A program made the translations under genes and the position numbers. A stretch of DNA of 64,000 nt, from contig JAXMEB010000007.1 in NCBI GenBank assembly GCA_046348545.1, positions 1-64,000 on the forward strand. The letters are read 5' to 3'. Source of the DNA: JAXMEB01 sp046348545. Its GTDB lineage: Bacteria > Pseudomonadota > Gammaproteobacteria > Berkiellales > Berkiellaceae. Positions 43,613 through 52,434 of the stretch are shown one piece after another (position 1 is the stretch's first letter; the number at the start of each line of letters is the position of its first letter). The notes beneath the pieces were generated by a model, which saw only the letters and a program-made list of their open reading frames with translations, made no database searches and was not told where the DNA came from.

Positions 43613-43981
43613 ATGCCTACAGAAAAATTAAATTCAATTGACGTCCCTGTTCCCTATGAAATGTGGTGCTACCTAAACCAGTTGGCCGGCATCTTGGATA
43701 TTGAACTTCATAAAGCCGTTCTAGAACTTTGTGAGCTTGGAAAATCAACCGCAGAATCTATCACCGTCAGAAATTTCATTGAAAAAGCCAATACTGAAAA
43801 GGAAGCCCTCCAAAAACTGGCAGCGCAAGCCGCTCTAGAAGCTTTATTGGTTTTGCGAAAATCAAACCTCATCACTCAAGAAGCGCTAGACGCATCCTCT
43901 AGCGAAGCAAAAGAGATTATCTATAACCTCATTATTCATCAAAACGATAAGCAAAAAACCTCAAGTGGAACCGCAGCCTAA
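43613..43981 (+). CDS. Hypothetical relaxosome-associated protein
   Basis: 122 residues from the ATG at 43613 (MPTEKLNSIDVPVPYEMW). It is mostly helical and Leu/Ala/Glu-rich, with no clear motif. It lies between the TraC-like protein (7-base gap) and the coupling protein, which it overlaps by 17 bases. The tight packing suggests a joint role with the coupling protein, perhaps bridging to the relaxosome. No family was recognised. Confidence 0.55.
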   Translation: MPTEKLNSIDVPVPYEMWCYLNQLAGILDIELHKAVLELCELGKSTAESITVRNFIEKANTEKEALQKLAAQAALEALLVLRKSNLITQEALDASSSEAKEIIYNLIIHQNDKQKTSSGTAA

Positions 43982-45800
43982 GTCTACCTTCCGTCTCTTC
44001 ACCCGTGGCGGGCAAACCACCCTTCACGATATCCGAATGTTTGCCCAAGTTTTTTTCAAAATCATCAAGCTTGCCATTATTTTCTGGGTATTGCTTGGAG
44101 TATGTTTAACCTGGCAGACAACAGAATCCTATTCACGATATGTGCTTGCTAAGGCCATAGAAGCTAAAAGCTACGAATTTATCTCTCACGAACAGCACTC
44201 TATCAAATTTGCAGCCAAGGATGGGCGGACGTACTTAGTTTCACCAAAAGGTTTAATCAGGGGCCCGCTTATAAAGGCAACTGTGGGACAACTCAAAATC
44301 AATGCGATTCAATCCTTCACTCAGTCATCCCTACTCACGCTTTCTTTGAGCGGTCTGGTGATAGTTTTCCTTTTTAATAAGGGCAAGAAAAACAGCAAAC
44401 AAAAGCAACTACGAGGCTCCACACGAGTAGAAAAATCTATTTTGGTTAAGCAGCTCAAACAGGAGAAGGTCATTGCAGATTTTAATCTTGCAGATGTCCC
44501 CATTCCCAATGAAACCTTAAATCAACATTTCCTCATCTGCGGGACCACAGGCACGGGCAAATCAATCGCCATCACTGAAATGCTCTCTCAAATTCGCTCC
44601 AAGGGTCAGCGTGCCGTTGTGTATGACGTTGAGGGTAGTTTTGTGCCCAAGTTTTATAGACCCGGTAAAGACATCCTGCTCAACCCGCTCGATGCGCGCT
44701 CACCCTATTGGTCTTTGTGGCAGGAGTGTCATGAAATTTATGAGTTTGAATCCGCAGCGGCGTCCCTCATTCCAATGCCCGCTTACACTAACGATAACTT
44801 CTTCATCCAAGCTGCCCGTCTTGTTTTTGCAACCATCGCTTCTGAAATGAGGCTTCAAGAACGACGGTCTCACATGACATTACTTAAAAATTTGGTCTCG
44901 CTATCTGATGAAACGCTGAGGTCACTCACTGAAAATACGATTGCAGAATCATTAACCTCCGGTGAAGCTGGCAAGATGGTTCAGTCTATCAAGGCCACTC
45001 TCGCCAATTATGCCAAAACACTTCTATATCTTAGCGATGCCCCCTCCCCTACTCCGTTCTCTATAAAAAAATGGATCGAGAAAAGCGAATCTGATAGTTG
45101 GATTTTTATTTCCTCAAACGAAAAAATTAGAGAGAGTCTTAACCCACTGATATCGTTTTGGCTAGACACCGCAATTGGCGCCACCCTCGCCCTCACCCCG
45201 GGGCAATCTAAAACGTGGTTTGTGCTTGATGAGCTAGATTCTTTGCAACCCCTCCCCTACCTCAAAGATGGTCTGGCCAGGGGTCGGAAATATGGCGCAT
45301 GTTTTATGCTCGGCTTCCAGGATATCAACCAATTGGCAAAGAAATACGGCGACAAAGATGCTCAGACAATATGCGCGCTACTCAATACCAAATTATTATT
45401 TCGCGCCGCAACATCTGAGGCTGCGCAGTGGATGTCCCGCTCTCTTGGAAGCCAAGAAATTATTGAAACCAATGAAGGACTTTCTTACGGAGCACATGAA
45501 ACACGCGATGGCGTGAATATCCAATCGCATAAAAGCTTTTCTCCCGTTGTGATGGATGCAGAATGTTTAACGCTTCCCAACTTGGAATGTTTTTTTAAAC
45601 TCTCTGGCAATTACCCTGTTACAAAATTAAAGCTGGAATGGCGACAAGCTGCGCAAAAGGAGCCTGCTTTCATTCAAAGAGAAAATATCAATAATTCATT
45701 TAGGTTAGATGATGTTTCAAAGGGCTGTAACCCTGATTTACCTGCCGCTAAAAACGTGGAAAATAAAGTTCCTGATATACCAATCTTGTTTGACTTTTAA
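43965..45800 (+). CDS. traD: Type IV coupling protein TraD
   Basis: 611 residues from the GTG at 43965. Two membrane segments (about 30-50 and 122-137) precede a cytoplasmic ATPase: Walker A CGTTGTGKS (192-200), VYDVEGSF, NPLDARSPYWSLW and Walker B WFVLDELDSL, with later MLGFQDINQL and SRSLGSQE boxes of TraD/TrwB proteins. It brings the relaxase-DNA complex to the secretion channel and pumps DNA. It is the last gene before the repeat array. Confidence 0.93.
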   Translation: MEPQPKSTFRLFTRGGQTTLHDIRMFAQVFFKIIKLAIIFWVLLGVCLTWQTTESYSRYVLAKAIEAKSYEFISHEQHSIKFAAKDGRTYLVSPKGLIRGPLIKATVGQLKINAIQSFTQSSLLTLSLSGLVIVFLFNKGKKNSKQKQLRGSTRVEKSILVKQLKQEKVIADFNLADVPIPNETLNQHFLICGTTGTGKSIAITEMLSQIRSKGQRAVVYDVEGSFVPKFYRPGKDILLNPLDARSPYWSLWQECHEIYEFESAAASLIPMPAYTNDNFFIQAARLVFATIASEMRLQERRSHMTLLKNLVSLSDETLRSLTENTIAESLTSGEAGKMVQSIKATLANYAKTLLYLSDAPSPTPFSIKKWIEKSESDSWIFISSNEKIRESLNPLISFWLDTAIGATLALTPGQSKTWFVLDELDSLQPLPYLKDGLARGRKYGACFMLGFQDINQLAKKYGDKDAQTICALLNTKLLFRAATSEAAQWMSRSLGSQEIIETNEGLSYGAHETRDGVNIQSHKSFSPVVMDAECLTLPNLECFFKLSGNYPVTKLKLEWRQAAQKEPAFIQRENINNSFRLDDVSKGCNPDLPAAKNVENKVPDIPILFDF

Positions 45801-45810
45801 ATGTCTTCAG

Positions 45811-47170
45811 AGTGCACTGAGTACACTTTTAAGGATTCGGGTGAAGCCCATCTGCGATCTAGGCCCCGATATCGGTCACATTTAGCCAGAGTGCACTGAG
45901 TACACTTTTAAGGATTCGGTTGAAACCTATCTCCGATCTAAGCCCCGGTATCTGTCACATGTGGCCAAAGTGTACTGAGTACACTTTTAAGGATTCGGTT
46001 GAAACCTATCTCCGATCTAAGCCCCAATATCGGTCACATTTAGCCAGAGTGTACTGAGTACACTTTTAAGAATTCGAGTGAAGTCCATCTGCGATCTAAG
46101 CCCCGATATCGGTCACATTTAGCCAGAGTGTACTGAGTACACTTTTAAGAATTCGAGTGAAGTCCATCTGCGATCTAAGCCCCGATATCGGTCACATTTA
46201 GCCAGAGTGTACTGAGTACACTTTTTAAGGATTCGGGTGAAACCTATCTCCGATCTAAGCCCCGATATCGGTCACATTTAGCCAGAGTGCACTGAGTACA
46301 CTTTTTAAGGATTCGGTTGAAACCTATCTCCGATCTAAGCCCCGATATCGGTCACATTTAGCCAGAGTACACTGAGTACACTTTTAAGGATTCGGTTGAA
46401 ACCTATCTCCGATCTAAGCTCCGATATCTGTCACATGTGGCCAAAGTGTACTGAGTACACTTTTAAGGATTCGGTTGAAACCTATCTCCGATCTAAGCCC
46501 CGGTATCGGTCACATTTGGCCAGAGTGCACTGAGTACACTTTTTAAGGATTCGGGTGAAACCTATCTTCGATCTAAGCCCCGATATCGGTCACATTGGCC
46601 AAAGTGTACTGAGTACACTTTTAAGGATTCGGTTGAAACCTATCTCCGATCTAAGCCCCGGTATCGGTCACATTTGGCCAGAGTGCACTGAGTACACTTT
46701 TTAAGGATTCGGGTGAAACCTATCTTCGATCTAAGCCCCGATATCGGTCACATTGGCCAGAGTGCACTGAGTACACTTTTAAGGATTCGGGTGAAACCTA
46801 TCTCCGATCTAAGCCCCGGTATCTGTCACATTTGGCCAGAGTGTACTGAGTACACTTTTAAGGATTCGGGTGAAACCTATCTCCGATCTAAGCCCCGATA
46901 TCGGTCACATTGGCCAGAGTGCACTGAGTACACTTTTAAGGATTCGGGTGAAACCTATCTCCGATCTAAGCCCCGATATCGGTCACATTGGCCAGAGTGC
47001 ACTGAGTACACTTTTAAGGATTCGGGTGAAACCTATCTCCGATCTAAGCCCCGGTATCTGTCACATTTGGCCAGAGTGCACTGAGTACACTTTTAAGGAT
47101 TCGGGTGAAACCTATCTCCGATCTAAGCCCCGATATCTATCAAATGTGGCCAAAGTGCACTGAGTACACA
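45811..47170. repeat. Tandem array of about 17 units of 78-80 bp, candidate centromere or incompatibility region
   Basis: Each unit begins with the near-palindrome GTGTACTGAGTACAC or GTGCACTGAGTACAC, continues TTTTAAGGATTCGG, GTGAAACCTATCTCCGATCT, AAGCCCC, and ends with the part palindrome GATATCGG and TCACATTTAGCCA. I count 17 full units and a partial one at 47154. Units differ by 1-10 substitutions, with recent near-identical blocks in the right part. The location next to parA, parB and rep suggests a partition site (parS-like) or copy-control repeats. Each unit contains GTCACAT, also the core of the iteron-like motifs at 47301-47395. Confidence 0.92.
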
Positions 47171-47300
47171 TAGCACGTGAAGAAATAAGTCAAAATTCGA
47201 GCGAAAGAGGGTAGAAAGTCATTAGAAAGAGGGGTTAAAAGAATTGCCGCATCGCGGCATTTTGATGTTATCTTGATTTTTTTCCCGCACATTTCCGGAA

Positions 47301-47395
47301 TATGTCTCATCTATCCGACGTTTGTCGCATATATAGCGAATAGAAGTCACATCAATTTACGACATATGTCACAGGTACAAACATAGATGTCGCAT
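47301..47395 (+). repeat. Five iteron-like motifs, candidate replication origin
   Basis: Copies of TATGTCTCAT, TTTGTCGCAT, GAAGTCACAT, TATGTCACAG and GATGTCGCAT start at 47301, 47321, 47343, 47365 and 47386. Spacing is 20-22 bases, about two helical turns, so they lie on the same face of DNA. Consensus is NNTGTCRCAT. An AT-rich stretch follows. This is the arrangement of Rep-bound iterons, and a Rep_3 gene lies 2.3 kb downstream. Confidence 0.65.
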
Positions 47396-47559
47396 GAATT
47401 AAGATTATTCTCTTAATTTACATATGGTTACGTAACCTAAAATCTTAAAATCAAATAAAAATAGAAAAGCTTTCAACTTGGCAAAATAAGAGGGGTTTAT
47501 GTTGATATACGCCAAGAGACTGCTATAATCGCATATATACACAAAATAAAGTGATTCTG

Positions 47560-48726
47560 ATGAAACTAACAGATGTCCTCACTAGATGTATTGATAAAGC
47601 AGATTCTGTCATTGAAATCATTAAAGAAGATGCTTTTGGAAGTCATCAAAATAAAGAATTAAAAAGAAAATTTTCAATTACCCAAGCAGCTAAAATGATT
47701 GGCGTCTCAAGAGAAGCAATTAGGCTTGCAGAAAAGACTGGACGAATAGCGCCACCCAAAACGATTATCAAAAATCGTAAGGTCTATGATCTCAGCGAAA
47801 TAAATGTATTAAGAGATCAATTTGGAACAAGACCTTTACGAAAGAAGGGCGATGAACCATTCATTCTATTATTTATGAATTTTAAAGGTGGCGTTCGAAA
47901 GACAACGATTTCAGTACATCAAGCGCAATATCTAGCCTTAAAAGGATACAAAGTATTATTGATAGACGCCGATTCACAAGCATCCGCAACTGCGATGTTT
48001 GGTTTAACACCTGATATGGATTTATCCGAAGATGAAACGATGCACGGATTTTTAACCGGAGAAAAAGACTCGCTCGACTACTGCATTAAAAAAACATATT
48101 GGGACGGAATAGATCTAATTCCTTCAAACTTAACTTTGTATGATGTTGAATACATTATCACGAAGCAAGCCTATTCTGGGTCATCAAACGAATTTTACAA
48201 AAGACTTAGAAAGGGGATAGACGGCATTAAAGAAAATTACGACTTTATTATTATTGATGCGCCCCCCTCACTAGGGCTTATTTCAATAAATTTGATATAC
48301 GCCGCAGATGGTATCATTGTACCAATGCCACCAATCATTCAAGATTTTTGTTCAACAAGAATGTTTTTTGATTTAGTAAGATCGGTTATTTCAGAAATTC
48401 AAGAGAGAGAGTTCAAGTTTGTTAAGCTTCTAATATCTAAAAATGATGGCTACCCACATACAGAAGCGTTTATACGATATATCAAAGAGGTCTTTTCATC
48501 TGATTTAATTCTAAATAGTTATTTTAGAGATACACAAGAGATACCGAAGGCCGCGATGACTTTACAATCTCTGTATGAATTTACTGGCGCAAAATCTAAC
48601 GAAACAAACAAACGTGCGTTGAATATTATCAATACCATTTGTCATGAAATTGAAACCCTTATAACGAGTAGTTGGCCTTCTGGACATGGCAGTATCAAAC
48701 GTGCAGAGGAAGCAATGATATGGTAG
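47560..48726 (+). CDS. parA: ParA partition ATPase with N-terminal HTH and altered Walker A
   Basis: 388 residues from the ATG at 47560 (an in-frame GTG at 47551 is possible). An N-terminal HTH (SITQAAKMIGVSREAIRLAEKTG) suits type Ia ParA, which represses its own operon. The deviant Walker A reads KGGVRKTT (109-116) instead of KGGVGKTT, with Arg113 in place of a nearly invariant Gly. Walker B DADSQAS and FIIIDAPPSLG are normal. A GGA to CGA change would explain it. If real, ATP use could be impaired. parB overlaps its end. Confidence 0.9.
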   Translation: MKLTDVLTRCIDKADSVIEIIKEDAFGSHQNKELKRKFSITQAAKMIGVSREAIRLAEKTGRIAPPKTIIKNRKVYDLSEINVLRDQFGTRPLRKKGDEPFILLFMNFKGGVRKTTISVHQAQYLALKGYKVLLIDADSQASATAMFGLTPDMDLSEDETMHGFLTGEKDSLDYCIKKTYWDGIDLIPSNLTLYDVEYIITKQAYSGSSNEFYKRLRKGIDGIKENYDFIIIDAPPSLGLISINLIYAADGIIVPMPPIIQDFCSTRMFFDLVRSVISEIQEREFKFVKLLISKNDGYPHTEAFIRYIKEVFSSDLILNSYFRDTQEIPKAAMTLQSLYEFTGAKSNETNKRALNIINTICHEIETLITSSWPSGHGSIKRAEEAMIW

Positions 48727-49721
48727 AAAATACATTTGATCGCCTTACGAAAAGATTAAATGAAAAAGCCGATCAGAAGGAATTAGAGCGGCAGGAAAAG
48801 AAAAATGAACAATTGAATAAACAAATACCTATTCGGAATAAAAATGAAGGGGTCTTGGAATCCACAATCCAATTACCAGATGGTCGAAAAGTCCACTTAC
48901 ATCAAATATACATCGATCCAAATGTGTGCAGAATTTGGGATGGCAACAATCGTATTGAAGAAACAAGACTTGAGAATATTGAAGAACTAAAAAATACAAT
49001 TGAAGCGCAAGGTCAATTAGTTCCTGGCTTCGTCCGTCCAATTAAAGATGAACAATATCAATATGAAGTTATTTATGGGTCAAGACGGTTTACAGCTTGC
49101 GCCGCGTTGGGACGGAAGTTCTTAGCACAAGTAGGTGATGTCACGGACAAAGAAGCATTAATTCTGATGGACGCTGAGAATAATGCAAGAAAAGATTTGT
49201 CGGTTTACGAAAAAGCAACCTCATATCGCAAGTGGTTAGATAGTGGCATCTTTAAGGATCGATTAGATTTAGCTACTCACCTTGGTGTTACAGTCGGATG
49301 GGTATCAAAAATACAATCAATATTAAAATTGCCAAGTGAGGTTTTAGACACGTTTAGAAGTAGAACAGATATTACAGTTTGGTGGGCAGTTGAGCTACTT
49401 AAAATAGTGAAGCTAGGAGAGGACCATAAAAATCGCTTAATCGAGGCTGCTCTCAAAAAATCTCCAAAAATAACTCAAGCAGATGAAGTGTATAAATATT
49501 TATGCAACTATTGTTCGGCTGAGAGCAAAAAGAAAGAGCCTGCTTCCAAAAAAAATATCCCTCCCATTAGGATAAAGAAGACCGATGGAAAAGTACTCTG
49601 TGAGATCTCTCAAGAGTCAAATGGAAAAGTAAAAGTTGTATTTACTAGTGGGGTAGGGATAGAAGAAGTCAAAAAACGTTTAGAGCATGCTTATCTTGAT
49701 GAGAAGAATTGGGAATTCTAA
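48720..49721 (+). CDS. parB: ParB partition protein
   Basis: 333 residues from the ATG at 48720, overlapping the parA stop by 7 bases. It has a charged N-terminus (likely ParA contact), a ParB/Spo0J nuclease-like domain with RLENIEELKNTIEAQGQLVPGFVRPI and YGSRRFTACAALG, then DAENNARKDLSVYEKATSYRKWLDSG and a HTH (RLDLATHLGVTVGWVSKIQSIL). The C-terminus is variable and Lys-rich. It should bind a centromere, with the 78-80-bp array as the candidate. Confidence 0.9.
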   Translation: MVENTFDRLTKRLNEKADQKELERQEKKNEQLNKQIPIRNKNEGVLESTIQLPDGRKVHLHQIYIDPNVCRIWDGNNRIEETRLENIEELKNTIEAQGQLVPGFVRPIKDEQYQYEVIYGSRRFTACAALGRKFLAQVGDVTDKEALILMDAENNARKDLSVYEKATSYRKWLDSGIFKDRLDLATHLGVTVGWVSKIQSILKLPSEVLDTFRSRTDITVWWAVELLKIVKLGEDHKNRLIEAALKKSPKITQADEVYKYLCNYCSAESKKKEPASKKNIPPIRIKKTDGKVLCEISQESNGKVKVVFTSGVGIEEVKKRLEHAYLDEKNWEF

Positions 49722-50587
49722 TGATTACTTGTTTGAGTAATGAAATCGAGAGAAAAGTGCATAAGCATGTTTCAGCGATTCATTGTTCAGGCCAGCTATC
49801 ATTGTTTCAAAGAAAAATTATAAATTGCTTACTTTTTCATGCTTACCCTAATCTTGAAACAGAAAGTCGATTTAAAATACATATACGCGAGCTGCTAGAC
49901 CTAATGGGATTGAAGAATAATGATTATCGATATTTACGTGAGGCTTTTAGAGAAATCCGTAAAACAGATATCACATGGAATTTAACTTCAGAGCAAATAA
50001 ATGAAAACGATAGTTCTGATGAATTTGAGTCCTGGATAGATTGCAGTTGGTTGTCGTGGGCAATGTCTGATGGCTCTTATATTCATTATGAATTTCCTGC
50101 GCCCTTGAAATCATATTTGGTTGATCCTTCAATCTATGCTTCAATCTCTCTTAGGATACAGCAAAAATTCACCTCAAAGTTCGCATTGATTTTGTATGAA
50201 AATTGCTTACGTTATATAAAAATAGGGAAAACTAAATTATTTGAAATCAACACCTTCAGAAGTATTATGGGTGTCACAGACGAACAATATAAAATCTTCA
50301 GAGATTTTAACGCTAGAGTATTAAAGCCGGCCATTACACAAGTAAACCATCACACCGATATTGATGTAGAAGTGGTGTTAAAGAGGGTAAGGCGAAAAGT
50401 CGTAGCGATTCAATTTCTAGTAAAGTGGAAAGTTAGCCCTGAAGAAAAATCTGAAAAGAAAAATAATTTTCAGGGGCCTAAGATTCTTGGGGTAGCTAAA
50501 GCCCTGATAGATAAAATGGCACGCCCTGGCGAATCCTATGAGCAGGCCGCAGAACGAATTAAGAAAATCAAATCAAAGTCGACCTGA
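49721..50587 (+). CDS. Replication initiator, Rep_3 family
   Basis: 288 residues from the ATG at 49721, which shares its first base with the parB stop. Rep_3-like features: N-terminal QLSLFQRKIINCLLFHA, then two winged-helix domains including SKFALILYENCLRYIKIGKTKLFEINTFRSIMGV (the WH2 start typical for Rep/RepA initiators) and RDFNARVLKPAITQVNHHTDIDVEV. It should bind iterons; candidates lie upstream of parA. Rep and Par are made from one operon, so replication and partition are coupled. Confidence 0.82.
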   Translation: MITCLSNEIERKVHKHVSAIHCSGQLSLFQRKIINCLLFHAYPNLETESRFKIHIRELLDLMGLKNNDYRYLREAFREIRKTDITWNLTSEQINENDSSDEFESWIDCSWLSWAMSDGSYIHYEFPAPLKSYLVDPSIYASISLRIQQKFTSKFALILYENCLRYIKIGKTKLFEINTFRSIMGVTDEQYKIFRDFNARVLKPAITQVNHHTDIDVEVVLKRVRRKVVAIQFLVKWKVSPEEKSEKKNNFQGPKILGVAKALIDKMARPGESYEQAAERIKKIKSKST

Positions 50588-50615
50588 GTTTAGATGATAA
50601 TTGTGCATACACTCA

Positions 50616-50649
50616 AAATGTTGACATATGTCAACATTTCTGCTATTTT
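50616..50649 (+). promoter_or_regulatory. Promoter with 24-bp palindromic operator ahead of HicA-like module
   Basis: AAATGTTGACAT and ATGTCAACATTT form a perfect 24-bp palindrome (50616-50639). Its centre contains the -35 TTGACA at 50621-50626, and a -10 TATTTT follows at 50644-50649 after 17 bases. A repressor bound here would block the polymerase. The HTH partner gene at 50918 is the likely repressor. Confidence 0.65.
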
Positions 50650-50675
50650 GTATACAAACGGTAAAAGTGCCACAA

Positions 50676-50921
50676 ATGAAGAGAAATAAGCATCCAAGCA
50701 AGGATATTGAGGAAGCAATTAAGTATGCGGAATCAAAGGGTTGGAGATATAGGTCTTCGGGTGGCTCATCTCATGCCTGGGGTAGGATCTTATGCCCTCT
50801 TGAAGATAGGGAAGGGTGCTCAATGTCTATTTGGTCCACCCCGAAAGATGCGTCAAGGCATGCATTACAGATTCGGCGAAAAGTTAAGCAGTGCCCTCAT
50901 CAAATAGGGAGTGAGCTATGA
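50676..50921 (+). CDS. HicA-like toxin of a TA-type pair
   Basis: About 81 residues from the ATG at 50676. EEAIKYAESKGWRYRSSGGSSHAWGRILCP and SIWSTPKDASRHALQIRRKVKQC show the HicA-like dsRBD pattern with a central His in the GxSHAWG loop, where HicA uses its catalytic His. It overlaps the next gene by 4 bases, and a self-repressing type promoter precedes it. The toxin assignment comes from this pattern and the partner. Confidence 0.6.
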   Translation: MKRNKHPSKDIEEAIKYAESKGWRYRSSGGSSHAWGRILCPLEDREGCSMSIWSTPKDASRHALQIRRKVKQCPHQIGSEL

Positions 50922-51505
50922 AAGATATATTTGAATTTACTTTGGTGCTAGATGGCGTAGACGAAAAAACGGAAAATCTAGAGGACAATCTGTTTGAGGC
51001 GGGGTGTGATGATGCGCTTATCAATTTCCGCAATGGTACGGTATATCTTGATTTTGATCGTGAAGAGGATTCATTAGAGAATGCTGTATTATCAGCTATT
51101 CAAGCTGTTGAAAGCTGTGGGCTTGGCGCAAAAGTAATTAGAATTCTTCCTGATGACTTAGTCAGTATTTCTGACATCGCCAAACGACTAGACAAGGACA
51201 GGCAGCTTGTATCACTTTGGGTTAAAGGTGAAAGGCGCGATAAAAGATCACCCTTTCCTGCGCCAGTTTTGAAGCTTTCAGAAAAATCACCAATGTGGCG
51301 ATGGTATTCTGTAGTGAAGTGGCTGAATGATCAAAATATAATTCAAGACAACAAAATTCTTGAGCGCGCCAAATTCGTTGAGAATATAAATGCCGTTCTA
51401 GAAGAGAGAGATCCTGAAATTAAAAAATATCGACACACCCTTTTAGATAAGTTAGAGCATCTTCAGTCATCGAATATGAAAGCTGGATACCAAAAACATC
51501 ACTGA
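50918..51505 (+). CDS. HTH partner of the HicA-like gene, putative antitoxin
   Basis: 195 residues. The N-terminal domain (FEFTLVLDGVDEKTENLEDNLFEAGCDDALINFRNGTVYLDFDRE) is of a kind repeatedly seen next to small HicA-like proteins. A HTH follows (VSISDIAKRLDKDRQLVSLWVKGERRDKR). It probably binds the 24-bp palindrome upstream and neutralises the partner. The last 35 residues are helical. Confidence 0.6.
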   Translation: MKDIFEFTLVLDGVDEKTENLEDNLFEAGCDDALINFRNGTVYLDFDREEDSLENAVLSAIQAVESCGLGAKVIRILPDDLVSISDIAKRLDKDRQLVSLWVKGERRDKRSPFPAPVLKLSEKSPMWRWYSVVKWLNDQNIIQDNKILERAKFVENINAVLEERDPEIKKYRHTLLDKLEHLQSSNMKAGYQKHH

Positions 51506-51555
51506 ATGATTTGATCAACCTTGTCAAATGCAATCAAAATAGTTCGTGCTGATAA

Positions 51556-52434
51556 ATGATTTGCAATCAAGCACCTTACGTTGATTTAGGAAACGCGATT
51601 CTAGGTTGGATTGCACAGAATCTGCGCTCGAATCTATTTGACGCCTTATTTTTAAAAGTCAGTATGTTTGGTGAAATGCTCTCAATGCTGTTGATCATGT
51701 CATCAATCTATTGGTTTTGGGACAGAGAAAAATCTAGATTAATTATTCACGCAACTCTGACATCTTTGTTTGCAAACAATTTTATAAAGCTGATTTTTGC
51801 AGAGTGTAGGCCCCCAAGTGATTTGTGGCTTGAGGTGATTCCATCGAACTCTTTCTCTTTTCCAAGCGGTCATGCCCAAGTAACCATTGTGCTATTTGCG
51901 GGGTTAGCCTACTACAGCAACTCCAAATTGATCGCAGCCGCATTCTGGTTGACTGGGATATTGGTGGGTCTATCAAGATTATATTTGGGCGTGCATTATC
52001 TTCATGACGTAATCATTGGCTTGGTACTGGGCCTGTCAATCTTGGCTTTGTTTATTTTTGGCTCAAAATACATACGTTTGCTGAGAGGCTTCGAATACTG
52101 GATATGGACAGTTTTCTGGCTTTTCCTCTTGGGCGCGACGTTGATAGCTGTTAAGCCTGCCGGAATAGGCGTGACCACCTATGCCGTCATGCTTGGATTC
52201 TGGCTTGGAAGCAGAGTAGTCTCATATCAGAGAACAGCCCCTTTTAATTTAATCAGTTTGATGGTTGGGTTCGGTGGCATATTATTGCTACGGAATGGTA
52301 TAAATGAAATTAATTTTGGTTTCGAAGGAAATTTTGCAAAGACCCTGAAGTTCATCCAATATTTTAGTATTGGTCTTTGGATTAGCCTAATTGCTCCAAA
52401 AGTATTCGCGAACAAGCAATTCTCTAGGGATTAA
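51556..52434 (+). CDS. PAP2-family membrane phosphatase
   Basis: 292 residues with about eight membrane segments. The three phosphatase motifs are present: KLIFAECRPP, FPSGHAQ and SRLYLGVHYLHDVIIG. PAP2 enzymes hydrolyse lipid phosphates such as undecaprenyl pyrophosphate or phosphatidate. The C-terminal third adds further membrane helices, which is not usual for the smallest members. It meets the VUT gene tail to tail with an 11-base overlap. Cargo gene of unknown benefit. Confidence 0.88.
   Translation: MICNQAPYVDLGNAILGWIAQNLRSNLFDALFLKVSMFGEMLSMLLIMSSIYWFWDREKSRLIIHATLTSLFANNFIKLIFAECRPPSDLWLEVIPSNSFSFPSGHAQVTIVLFAGLAYYSNSKLIAAAFWLTGILVGLSRLYLGVHYLHDVIIGLVLGLSILALFIFGSKYIRLLRGFEYWIWTVFWLFLLGATLIAVKPAGIGVTTYAVMLGFWLGSRVVSYQRTAPFNLISLMVGFGGILLLRNGINEINFGFEGNFAKTLKFIQYFSIGLWISLIAPKVFANKQFSRD

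Larger units (their letters stand above)
45801..47550. other. Large non-coding control region
   Basis: About 1.75 kb between traD and parA. It contains the tandem repeat array, an AT-rich segment with iteron-like motifs, and the parA promoter area. Long frames seen within the array (about 46713-47163) exist because several repeat units are multiples of 3 bases; they are not genes. Confidence 0.75.

Noticed and set aside
46713..47163. Two long frames inside the tandem array
   Set aside because: They exist because 78-bp units keep frame; the products are pure repeat translations, and 79/80-bp units break them. No ribosome site.
45811..47170. CRISPR array
   Set aside because: Units are contiguous 78-80-bp repeats without unique spacers, and no cas gene is present.
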